In this document: positions 21,457-30,333 of the stretch, piece by piece | How positions within the stretch are numbered: the stretch's first letter is position 1 | How the letters are laid out: every line of letters starts with the position of its first letter | From: Phytophthora sp. 'mugwort' | Taxonomy: Eukaryota > Oomycota > Peronosporomycetes > Peronosporales > Peronosporaceae | Direction: 5' to 3' | NCBI GenBank assembly: GCA_033558025.1 | Contig: JAUCEF010000003.1 | Location: 3,250,001 to 3,314,000, forward strand | DNA: 64,000 nucleotides | Translations under genes and position numbers: made by a program | Notes under the pieces: generated by a model | What the model was told of the DNA's origin: nothing | The model's database searches: none | What the model saw: the letters and a program-made list of their open reading frames with translations, nothing else

Positions 21457-22529
21457 TTAATTATCATCATCAATTGGGCCATGAGGTTTGTAGTATAGCT
21501 CTCTCCGCTTCCTTTTTTTTATCCTAGTGATCATACTCGCTATATGCTTTCAAGCTCGTGCAATCGTAATATTGTTCATAAGGAGTCCTATCCCGCTTAA
21601 TAGGACCGAAAGATATAATACGGCCATCAGCAAAAACAGCACCATATTTTACCGAAACATGTACGCGATCATTATCTTATACTCGTTCAGATATAAGTGA
21701 TATGAGTTCATTAATTTGGTTCTGTTGATCATCCAAATTGCTTTTTTTCCTGCTGTTTGAGGACCAATTTATGTAGCAAACAAACCATTCTACTATAATC
21801 AACACTGTACTGGATACCCTCGTATCCAGTTCTGGATCCTCGACGTGCAATTCTCGTTCGGACTAAAGTTAGTACAGTGAGGCAACCAACGCGAAGAAGG
21901 TCCTGAGCCTTATAGCCAAGCTGGAGCGGGATGCTATTGTCGTCATTCTTGTATCGAAAAAGCAGTGGCTATACGCGAAGCATAGCACCAGCGATGCCAT
22001 CACGCGATGGAGTGAAGTTCTTTTTTATTCGAGCATCAGAGGTGGTATAACAGCCGCTACCGGCAAGAATAGCTCTGGTGTACCAATGCCTACAGGAATG
22101 GATGTCAGAGGACCAATCGTACTAACTAACTCACTCGAGCGGGTGAAATATGCTACGCCGCTTCCAGCAGCATCGATAGTGCTCGATACAGTGAGAGCGT
22201 TATGGATACCATAGGCTGGGCTCGTAGTACCAAATCCCCGTCGACCTCGATTCGTGCCGCCGAGGCAAAAATTCCATAGGTTGAGCTGTTGGTGCCCAGC
22301 CTGAAATCATTATCGCTAGTGCATCCAACCCAAGCCGCTGATGAGCCTACCGTCTGACTTCCGTTGCTGACCTCGATGAAAAACCACACGGGTGTAGTAT
22401 TAGATCCAAATAAACTACACATTTGAGTGTAAGAGCCGTCCAGATAGTCAGTTCCTGGTCCATTGATCGGAAAATACTCATCCGTAGGCGGCGAATGGAT
22501 ACCGAGCTCTATCAATGATCCTACGTCTT

Positions 22530-22568
<39 letters not shown>

Positions 22569-23320
22569 GTTGGTTTGAATAAGCCAGAAAACCATTTAAA
22601 GCTCTCCACAAGTGATATCCCCGGTTGTTGAAACACTTGCTGCTGATAATGCGCCAATACCACTAATACTGCCTGTTGAACCAAGTACTAATGCCTTGCT
22701 ATTTCCAGCGATTCCTGCAAAGACTCCTGTTAATGTTTAGCTCACTCGCTGATGCGGTGATTGCCACCCCTCGGAGCGGAAGGGTAGTAGGATTAAATAT
22801 TAAGAGTTGTCACGCTCATTATTTGAGTTCCTGATTTGGATATTGTATCGCAAGTCAGAGTTGGTGTCGCCACTCCAGTGTTGTCTGTAGTCGTACCAGA
22901 ACAAGTGAGGTTGTGAATGCCATTGAAGGCTTTCGTTGAGTTCAAAACTACTGCTTGAGAGACGCCAGCCGATCCCTGGACAAGGTTAATATACATTGAA
23001 TGATCGAAATTAACGCCTCCAAATTTCAGATTTGGTGTGTCGATGCCGGTTCCTCCAGCATTCAAGGACAGACTGCTGCAGCTAAGAGCTCCGACACCAC
23101 TGATATTACTACCTGCTCCAGGAACCAGTGCAACCCCAGGAGTTGCAATTCCTTGTGTAATTTCTGTAAGATAAGTTAAACGCTAATCATTCTTACTGAA
23201 ATACAATGTTTGTGCATAATAGTAAGTCAGATAGCCACTGGCGTCCAACGTCAAATAGAATGCGGGGTTATAAATAGGCGAGGTAAATATTGGCTGAGGA
23301 TAAGAGAAACCAGAGCTCAT
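21457..23320 (-). pseudogene. Fibre-like repeat protein of the viral element
   Basis: Minus-strand coding starting at the ATG at 23320, only 21 bases from the divergent ATG of the packaging ATPase. It has repeated short modules around NISGVGALSCSSLSLN, FNGIHNLTCSG and a further ISGIGALSA-type unit, alternating with GVATPTLTCDTIS, as seen in beta-rich trimeric fibres. Later parts include GSQTVGSSAAWVGCTSDNDF, a short helix DDQQNQINELISLIS, and VKYGAVFADGRIISFG near the C-terminus. Stops, frameshifts and an (AT)n tract at 22533-22565 break it. A receptor-binding or decoration role is inferred from the repeat architecture and position. Confidence 0.5.
22533..22565. repeat. (AT)n microsatellite
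   Basis: About 16 AT units interrupting the fibre-like pseudogene. Confidence 0.95.
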
Positions 23321-23341
23321 GTTTGTTTTGTCTCGAGGTAT

Positions 23342-24044
23342 ATGGATCCAACTATTTTCAATCATGAGTACTATTCAGATTTCGGCGCTTCAATCCCAAA
23401 TAAGTTTAAATCCGCTTCAATGGGTGATATCCCAGCGCTTGATATTAAATCGATGTTTAGAATGGTTGTGCTGGGCCCATCATTCAGCGGGAAGAACAAC
23501 CTCTATATGTTCATTGTCAAGCATTCTCCTCACGTATTTGCCATCTAACGGTTATTGCTCGTAATCCTCATCAAGAACTGTACGAGTATCTTCGCGACAA
23601 GTTGGATAGATTCATTACTTTTGCGGATCCCGATACTCCACCAAGTGTTGATCAAGTACGCCATACTCCAATCAGCTTTAACAAACCTGAGCTCATCATC
23701 ATAGACGACTACAGCAACGATAAGCTACTTCACAAGAATCTGTTCTCACATTACCTCACAAGAGGAAGCACTTCAAATTGAGTACCATATTTCTAAGCCA
23801 CAGCTACTTTGCGACCGATAAGATGAATCGCTTAAATTCAGAGTATGTAGCGATCCTAAAGGCTAACTCGAAGCGTAATATACAGATGGTAGTGAAAGAT
23901 TTCAATATCAAAGATGTATATGATCGTTCGATCGTCTATTACTACGACAAAGCCACTGAACTAAAGGGGCAAATGCTATTCATTGACTCTGTTAAGGGAC
24001 AGATCCGCTACAACTTCGACAGACCAATCATGATTAGCAACTAA
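23342..24044 (+). pseudogene. FtsK/HerA-type DNA packaging ATPase
   Basis: Pumps viral DNA into the capsid in PRD1-adenovirus-lineage viruses. From the ATG at 23342 there are about 230 codons, the usual size. Walker A reads GPSFSGKNN (about 23475) where GKT or GKS is expected. Walker B is ELIIIDDYS (about 23690). A further conserved block STIFLSHSYF (about 23780) may hold the sensor region. The C-terminus FDRPIMISN is complete. Frameshifts lie near 23548 and near 23780, with a stop just before the last block. The gene is divergent from the fibre-like gene with a 21-base gap between the ATGs. Confidence 0.8.
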
Positions 24045-24066
24045 ATCAAATATATCGATTAGAAAA

Positions 24067-24958
24067 ATGGTTAGAATCATATACTATTACAATGGCGAGC
24101 TTCTGAAACTTAACAGTACTAACCTCGTTCAAGATGGAACGAATTCAACTTGGAAGTAATCGTTTCCTGGTTCGGTTGCTGACTTCCGCGACGTAGTTTG
24201 CGCTACTCAATCAATTGCTATGTACAACAGTGAGACAATATTGACTCTTTCCAGTTCCAGAACACTACATTCAAAGTCGAAGTTCCTACTGCTGCAACTA
24301 CTTCTACATAAGCATCAGTATTGAAGACGGTTTTTTACTCATATGAAGATATCAATCGCTCCATTCAGACGGCACTTGTTAATGCTGGAGCGTATTTGAT
24401 CAATCCATCTGGGGAAATGTCTTCTACATCAAAGTAAGCGAGAACAGCGTTTATTACGTCAGATCAATTTCTCTCCAGCTCCAACAACTTTGCTGACGAC
24501 CGGTGGTACTTGGCCAAGACCGGCTACAAGTCTATACTCCACTGGAGGTTCTGGTCTGCCAACTACTACTCGCGTTCCTATGCTGGTCATCGATAATACC
24601 GAATTTGGAAAAATGTTAGGCTTGACTGCTGGTACTTACCCATCAGCTTCTGCTACAGTGGCCAGTGCCCAGCTGTCCAACATCATTCCACAGATCACCC
24701 CCCCCCCAGCTCATACATCGTTCGTTGTGATTTGATAAAAACGAGTACGTTGCATCTGGTGATATTGTCAGTGCATTTGATAGAGGTGATGCTGAAATTG
24801 GTAAGCAATTTTATACAAACCCAGTCGATGCCTGGATGAATTACCACAATGGTTCGAGATCAACAATTACTGTCAGTATCTTCAACCAAAATGACAAAAA
24901 GGTAAACTTCCGTGATACTTCAGTATCGATCATGCCACTGTTGAGGCCAAAAAAATGA
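24067..24958 (+). pseudogene. Penton-like minor capsid protein
   Basis: Begins MVRIIYYYNGELLKL 22 bases after the ATPase stop and ends VSIMPLLRPKK at 24958, giving about 297 codons, which fits a single jelly-roll penton of Polinton-like viruses. Internal parts include VVCATQSIAMYNS, INRSIQTALVNAGAYL and VIDNTEFGKMLGL. Frameshifts occur near 24160, 24310, 24430 and at a run of ten C (about 24698-24707). The assignment rests on size, position between ATPase and MCP and the start and end motifs, so it is good but not certain. Confidence 0.6.
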
Positions 24959-25092
24959 GCTAATAGTTTGTTTAATATTTTCTTACAATCTGGAACTTCC
25001 ACCGCTCTTACCCTACTTTCTCATAGCACGGAGTTTTGCCATATGATCATTTGCTTCTTGCGAGCCCTTAGCGAACATTCTCCCCTTCCTAG

Positions 25093-25683
25093 CTACACTA
25101 TTCCATAGCGACGACGGACTTCACCTCGAATTGACTTGATTAGATGTTCATGTTCGGCTTTGGTAGCTTTGGAGAGAAGGTATCGTTCTCCAGCATCGAC
25201 TGCATCAGTAAGAATACCCTTACGTTTCGTATATGCAAGAGCTGATTTGGCCGCCTTCTTAACGTCAGCTACTATGACACAACCTCCTTCGTTATCCACA
25301 TCACTATCACAGTCATAAGCACCGATACCTGTCATAGAACGAATAGCAACTCGCGCTGGGATGGCAGCTGGAGGAGCATTTAACGCGGTTGCGAGGGCTG
25401 GTACAGCTGCATCTGTTAATTTGGATAGCAATCCAGAGTCCTTGGCAAAATTTAAATCCTTGTATCCTTTCTTGACCTCGTGCCGTGTGATGTCAAGACA
25501 CACACCGCGACCTGCCTTGCGAGCCTCGAGTGCCTCCTCATACGAAGCAGGGTGGATATGGATAACGGAGCCGCTACCCTTGAGTTCGCTGGAGGTTAGA
25601 CTGAGCTTACCAGTCTTGAAAGCTTTGGTCAGCTTTGGAGCTGGTACGTCGCTTGAAATAGTTAGTTCGCGATACATTATTGC
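25093..25683 (-). CDS. Conserved-looking viral-element protein of unknown function (intact)
   Basis: Open minus-strand frame. An internal ATG (about 25677) gives MYRELTISSD and the longest frame begins at 25710. Notable segments are KAFKTGKLSLTSSELKGSG near the N-terminus, HIHPASYEEALEARKAGRG, a hydrophobic Ala/Pro stretch (AVPALATALNAPPAAIPARVA) and a Lys/Arg-rich C-terminus ending RRRYGIV. The basic ends and hydrophobic centre would suit a DNA- or membrane-associated virion protein, but I do not recognise it. It lies between penton and protease genes and is one of few uninterrupted frames in the element. Confidence 0.5.
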   Translation of the reverse strand, partial: AIMYRELTISSDVPAPKLTKAFKTGKLSLTSSELKGSGSVIHIHPASYEEALEARKAGRGVCLDITRHEVKKGYKDLNFAKDSGLLSKLTDAAVPALATALNAPPAAIPARVAIRSMTGIGAYDCDSDVDNEGGCVIVADVKKAAKSALAYTKRKGILTDAVDAGERYLLSKATKAEHEHLIKSIRGEVRRRYGIV

Positions 25684-25749
25684 TATATATCTTGAAACAT
25701 ATTTATCCAAGAATAGTCACATTCAGATCTTTGAATCTTTTGAATAGAT

Positions 25750-26084
25750 TCATCTAATGTTTTGTTTGCAATATAGCCAAAGCATACACCATATTCCACA
25801 GTAATCACCATACGTACCTTGGAATCGCTTGGGATTGTATTCCTCAAACCCGTACTTTGTTGGGGCTTCTCCCTCCCATACTATTAAAGTATTCGCCATC
25901 ATTGACAGCCGTCCAGTGCCCTACATCCATATCAGGTTGTCGCAACAAAATCAGATACGTACCTTCTTCGAGAGCGGCTTTGATATCTCACTCGACTCAA
26001 ATATATCATCCAGATGCACTTCAAACGCTGTGCGAGTTCAATGGGATTATGGTCACTGGTAAGGGGCCGGATGAGGTCAGACAT
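25750..26084 (-). pseudogene. Adenain-like (Ulp1-fold) maturation protease
   Basis: Cysteine protease that trims capsid proteins in adenovirus-like and Polinton viruses. From ATG 26084 the segments lie in different frames. After an N-terminal RPLTSDHNPIELAQRLKCIW come YLILLRQPDMDVGHWTAV with the likely catalytic His (about 25920), a DSxG-like FNSMG segment (about 25885), NPKRFQGTYGDYCGIWCM with the catalytic Cys in YCG (about 25780), and LYCKQN at the end. The total of about 110 codons is much shorter than adenain (about 200), but His, Gln and Cys elements are all present. At least two frameshifts break it. Confidence 0.65.
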
Positions 26085-26131
26085 AATAATTAATTTCCAT
26101 AAACTATATTAGAATATATATAGATTCAACG

Positions 26132-27846
26132 ATGAGTGAAACTCAACTATCCGACCAGTATTTCTACCAGAGCTCACTGAAGAGCGACCCGGAGATTAAG
26201 GTATCCTCCAGCAAGCGTACGCCTTTCGTTATTGACCTGAATCAGGGTTCGTATCAGAATGGGTTACTGCGATCGACGCCACCGCTCAGCTAACGGTTTT
26301 GAGGGTGTTGCTTCGCTTCGTGATGCTTACATCATGCTCCCGTACGAGGTCTCGATGAAAAATGGTGCTACTCCTCAAACTGCTGCTGCCAGTCGCCTCT
26401 GTGCTACTCTGAAGTGTGGTAATTGGAATGTTATTGACTCGATGTCGCTTGAACTCAATGGTAAGACCATTGTGTCAATGGCTGACTAGAAGCTGTTCTG
26501 GAACAATGTTCGCGCTCTGAGGGGATACAGTCCTCAGTATGTTGAAAAGCATGGAGCTGAGGCTTTGCTTTTTCCGGATGCTGGCCTATCAGTACTTTAC
26601 AATGCTGCTACAGCTACCGTTGGCGATGGCATACTCTAATAACACCACATACACGAGCTCGATCAGAATTCAGGCTCAAGGTGGAGCCACTATCCCTAAC
26701 GATGGTTTTGTTAAGCGTCTCCTATCGAACCCTCCAACCTCAGGTACTGACTTCTCAGCCAGTTGGCCTTCGGTTGGTGGTGCTTCTGCTTCTACTACCA
26801 TTTCCAATCAAACCGCACGTGGTGCCTTCGTTTCCAGTTTAGCTACTGCTAATGGAATTACGGGTACTCGGAATTATTTGCTCAAGGTGAAGCTGACTGA
26901 TCTCCACCCAATCTTTCGCGAGCTCGATCTAATGGCTAATCCTCAGATACGATTCCGTTTCCGTGTGCATCAGGGTACTTCTGTAGTTGCCTTGATGCTT
27001 CTAGGAATATGTCACTAACTTCTGCTACCCTTGCGAGTGGTAATACTTGCCCTATCATGATCGCAGTGCTGCTACGGGTAATCCTATGGCTGGCGTTCTT
27101 GCTACTTCTGCTGGCTTCAGTGTATCATGGGGTGTGGTCGTTAATGCTCTTAAGCCCACTATTGATGGTACTTACATGCCAATCACCACTGCTCGCCTCT
27201 ATGTACCTTTCGTACATCTCGAGAACCCTCAGGCTATCATTTCCAAGCCCGTCAAGAAGGTTCGTTACAATGATTGGTATGCCCAGTGGTTTTACCAGCG
27301 AGCAGGTATCGATAAGCAATCGACTCAGTTTCACTGCTTCTTTCGACCTACAACTGTCGGACAGTGTTAAGAACGCTAAATACGTCGTAGTACTACCCGT
27401 CGCTGAGCAGACAAGCAGCTTCGCAACCACTGTTGTACAGCAATTCCAGAGCACTTTCGACTCTGCTCCTTGGACACTACAGCCTGGCTTTTCGATTCGC
27501 AACTTCAATGTCCGCATCGGTTCATCGCTGGTGTTGGATATCAGTCATGACTATGACCTCCACCACTTCACATAACGAGATTGCAAAGATGGAGCCATTA
27601 ATGGTGATCTGAATCCTGAACTTGTGAATGGTCTGCTCGATTACCAGACGTGGTCGCTATCTAACCGAATGCTTATCGCCGATGTTAGTCGTTTGACTGA
27701 GAAGGATATTCCACAGTCGTTCAGATCCAGATTCCAACGCGGGATGTTAAGATGTGAATCTATTGGTCCTCGTAATTAGCGAACAAGAACTATTCTACGA
27801 TAGACTAACCGGAGAGGTTCTAGAGTGCTCTCCGCATAGGTTCTAA
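26132..27846 (+). pseudogene. Major capsid protein, double jelly-roll type
   Basis: Starts MSETQLSDQYFYQSS and spans about 570 codons, matching Polinton-like MCPs. Recognisable parts are SSSKRTPFVIDLNQGSY, LRDAYIMLPYEVS, NWNVIDSMSLELNGKTIV, FVKRLLSN, LLKVKLTDLHPIFREL, TTARLYVPFVHLENPQA, KVRYNDWY, and near the end QELFYDRLTGEVL. Frameshifts lie near 26260, 26610, 27000, 27300 and 27740, and a stop at 26487. The order start-body-C-terminus is complete, so the gene was whole when it inserted. It follows the protease head-to-head with about 47 bases between ATGs, so they probably shared a promoter region. Confidence 0.75.
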
Positions 27847-27879
27847 ATACAAATTTGACAAAAATATGATCAACTTACT

Positions 27880-28332
27880 GATGATCGACTATCCATTGGA
27901 GATGCTTTTTGTTCGACTATGTTGAGATTTATCACCTCTCCTATGGATTCCTCCACACTCACTGTGAGACGTTCAGGAGCCCACGCGTATCGTCTTGTTT
28001 TATTTTCATCACGATACTGGTGTTCTTTCGCGACCTTTTGTTTCTCAGTGAGATACGTGGCTTGTCGATTAACCCAGTTAGTTGTATCAATAACAAGCTG
28101 CTCGAATTCATGTAGCTGTCTTCTGTCCTCAACTTCATGTTATGATACTTTGTAAATATTGAATTCCGTGTTGATTAAACTGGTGGAAGATTGTACAGGG
28201 TCTGTGGGAACCATTAGACCATCGTCGGTAATCTTTTTGATGGGTCTGCCACCTTCTATGAATTGTCTGTGTGGTACTCACATGTACAATCGATTCGTCC
28301 GCGTTGGTGATCTTATATATATATCCTTTCAT
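27880..28332 (-). pseudogene. GIY-YIG endonuclease
   Basis: The N-terminus MKGYIYKITN gives the GIY part. The second half of the motif reads IVHVSTTQT where YVGST is usual, so the Gly is lost by substitution or a small indel. Then RRWQTHQKDYRRW carries the expected Arg, and after a frameshift near 28140 HEFEQLVIDTTNWVNRQ carries the probable catalytic Glu. A basic tail (KVAKEHQYRDENKTRR) follows. Such nucleases are common passengers in large and mid-sized DNA viruses. Confidence 0.65.
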
Positions 28333-28401
28333 TATTATATCATAGAACTTTATATATCAGAATCAATCGTAATTCAGTCTTATCGATATTTTTTTTATCT
28401 C

Positions 28402-28704
28402 TTAGTTAAGTTCCTTGAGTAGCTTGGGGCACTTCTCAATTACAAACTGACCCTTGCGGATCCAATCGATGTAGTTAGTGTCCATGCTACTGATCTGTTT
28501 GAGCGTCTTTCCCTTGTATTTACCCCAACTCATCAAGTAAGAGTTATCATTATTAAGAAATTTCGTACGTAGAAATGTTTTAATATCATCACTGATGTTG
28601 AGGCTGGGTTGGTTGTGCATCCATCGACAATAGCCAGGATCGGAAGCATATACCTCCTCAATGGGATTGTTCTTGTATTTTCCAAAAGTGAGTTCGAACG
28701 ACAT
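28402..28704 (-). CDS. Small protein with two GKYK...W repeats (intact)
   Basis: A frame with MSFELTFGKYKNNPIEEV at about 28704 (the open frame extends up to 28812). A first unit, FGKYKNNPIEEVYASDPGYC, then RWM, is followed by a second, SWGKYKGKTLKQISSMDTNY, then IDWI. This G-K-Y-K-x4-E/Q-V...D..Y..W pattern occurs in small proteins of phages and DNA viruses, sometimes linked to exonucleases; the function is not known to me. It is the rightmost gene of the element and uninterrupted. Confidence 0.5.
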   Translation of the reverse strand: MSFELTFGKYKNNPIEEVYASDPGYCRWMHNQPSLNISDDIKTFLRTKFLNNDNSYLMSWGKYKGKTLKQISSMDTNYIDWIRKGQFVIEKCPKLLKELN

Positions 28705-28763
28705 GTTATTAGCTGGGGTGTATCTATATACATAGCCACTCAAATTTCTGAAAATAAATAAAT

Positions 28764-29004
28764 TAAAGGGACGTAGAAAACTGTCGGTGTAATGTTCTAT
28801 TGCATTTACCAATGCAATAGTTTGAATGTTGTCGTGCTAGCGGATCCGAAACGACCCTAAGATCCAAAGAACGCGTCCTCTCGCTCTCAGCTGGTCGAGA
28901 GGTTGCGTCGACGAAAACTAACACCTGTCGCAAAAGAATGTTCCAGGATTGTTCTCATTGGTAAATTACGGTAAGTAGAAAAACTGCCGGCGTAATGTTC
29001 GATG
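28764..29004. repeat. Imperfect 35-bp direct repeat at the right edge of the viral element
   Basis: GTAGAAAACTGTCGGTGTAA (from about 28771) recurs at about 28975 as GTAGAAAAACTGCCGGCGTAA, each followed by TGTTC and a similar AT..CAT tail. The copies are about 205 bases apart. They may mark the element boundary or an older rearrangement. Confidence 0.6.
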
Positions 29005-29457
29005 TCATACTACTCATCGTTCACAATGGCACGATGCCTTAACATTGCGAGCACTCCCGTGTCTAAATTTAGAGTTGGCTCCGTTAGGGCTGTTCAGTGT
29101 TGTAAACGCATTGTTATATCTGATCAGTACAGAAGTGGTGGTGGCTTGTCTGGTGTATTGCGGGATTGAGTAATTCGACCATCATCTAGCATCTTGTGCA
29201 GTTGTCGAAAGACTGGGGTCTGTTCTGAGCTTTCTCCACCCGCAAACAGTCAATATCGTACTCGCATGATCAGCAACTAACGCTAGCTCACTTGTCCATG
29301 AATTTAGCGCTTTTGAGCCAGCTCATCCACGCGTGGAGCTAATCGCTCGCAATTTGGATCGTGTACGAGCCTGTCAGAGTACTGTTGTTAGCTATGCGGC
29401 CGGTGCATTAGAACGTGGTCAGTACGCTCATGTAATTCCTGGATCGACGTTCCAGAT
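28830..29457. other. Unassigned stretch between viral element and membrane-family copy
   Basis: A plus-strand frame near 29295-29460 (EPAHPRVELIARNLDRVRAC, then QSTVVSYAAGALERGQ) looks protein-like but I cannot place it. Otherwise nothing recognised. Confidence 0.3.
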
Positions 29458-30333
29458 TTAAATTCGAAAGCGGGTGGGACGCGCATCAACCGTATGGACC
29501 GAGCGGCGATTTAAAGCCGTCACGTGTTGGAGATAGTCGTTTTTGCGTTGTAGATTGGCGGTAGATCGATCGGAAGTCCAGTCTAATGTACGAAAAAGGC
29601 AGCCGTGGCAATTATCAATGTCGTCGTAAGGCGAAATGACTGTCTGCACACGTAGAGAACGTTGCAGATACCCACATACTACTACTAATACTATACAACG
29701 GTCGGCCCGACGCGCTCGTGGAGATGCGAAAAAGCGTTTGCAATGAAGTGCTTGATGCATAATGGGTAGCACAAGGACGAAAGTTGTCTGCTCGTGGCTC
29801 GAAAGCGAGTAGAATACGGCTCCAAACGCTGGATATGCTATCGCCAACGTGCCTTGCGCCGCGATATCAAACATTTGTTAGTAATTTTGCTGCCTCACGT
29901 ATCTAGGACTGGGAACTTCCACACCGCTGCGGCTGTGTTGGTCAACGTTACGCAGCACATACAAGATCCTACTGCGGTTGCCACGATACCAGCAGTGAAA
30001 ATAACTCACTTCCTTGACCTGAAGCACGCCTCAAAACGCCGTCGGCAGCGATGACGCGTATATTCGAATCCAGAATAGTTGCCCGTCTAGCTTTCGGTCA
30101 GAAATCTTAACGGAATGCACTCGAATAGCATCGCCCCGATAAATGCTGGAGTAAAGCCAGTTTACAGACAAGAACGACCCGAGTTGGAGACGAGCTTGAT
30201 AGTAGTAGTCAGGGAAGCTGAAAATACGTCCAACGAATATTTTCTCCTGTCCGATGTGAAGACCCCCCACACTGCTCGAAGAACACGGTCTAAGATGCCT
30301 TGAATAGCCCAAGGAGGATTGACTGCCTCGCAC
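29458..30333 (-). pseudogene. Membrane-protein family copy to the right of the virus
   Basis: GTLAIAYPAFGAVFYSL and HEQTTFVLVLPIMHQ (about 29770-29850) match VVAYPTFNAVFLQL and EQALFVFVLPLIKF of the intact copy at 2260-4101. A degraded N-terminal SFPDYY motif is near 30220. Same strand as the left array. Frameshifts and stops throughout. Confidence 0.6.

Larger units (their letters stand above)
13079..28815. mobile_element. Integrated Polinton/Maverick-like virus, decayed
   Basis: About 16 kb with the diagnostic gene set of Polinton-like viruses: PolB, rve integrase with chromodomain, packaging ATPase, adenain-like protease, penton-like and major capsid proteins. It also has a fibre-like protein, HNH and GIY-YIG nucleases and unassigned proteins. 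The region is more AT-rich than its flanks and densely coding. From the left, replication and integration genes are on the plus strand, the fibre is on the minus strand, the ATPase and penton on the plus strand, protease and one unknown on the minus strand, MCP on the plus strand, and GIY-YIG and a GKYK protein on the minus strand. Most frames are broken, showing an old insertion. Terminal inverted repeats and target duplication were not found, so the ends are approximate. Confidence 0.85.

Noticed and set aside
12700..29000. Terminal inverted repeats of the viral element
   Set aside because: I compared the left (about 12.6-13.1 kb) and right (about 28.7-29.1 kb) borders by eye in inverted orientation and found no convincing match.
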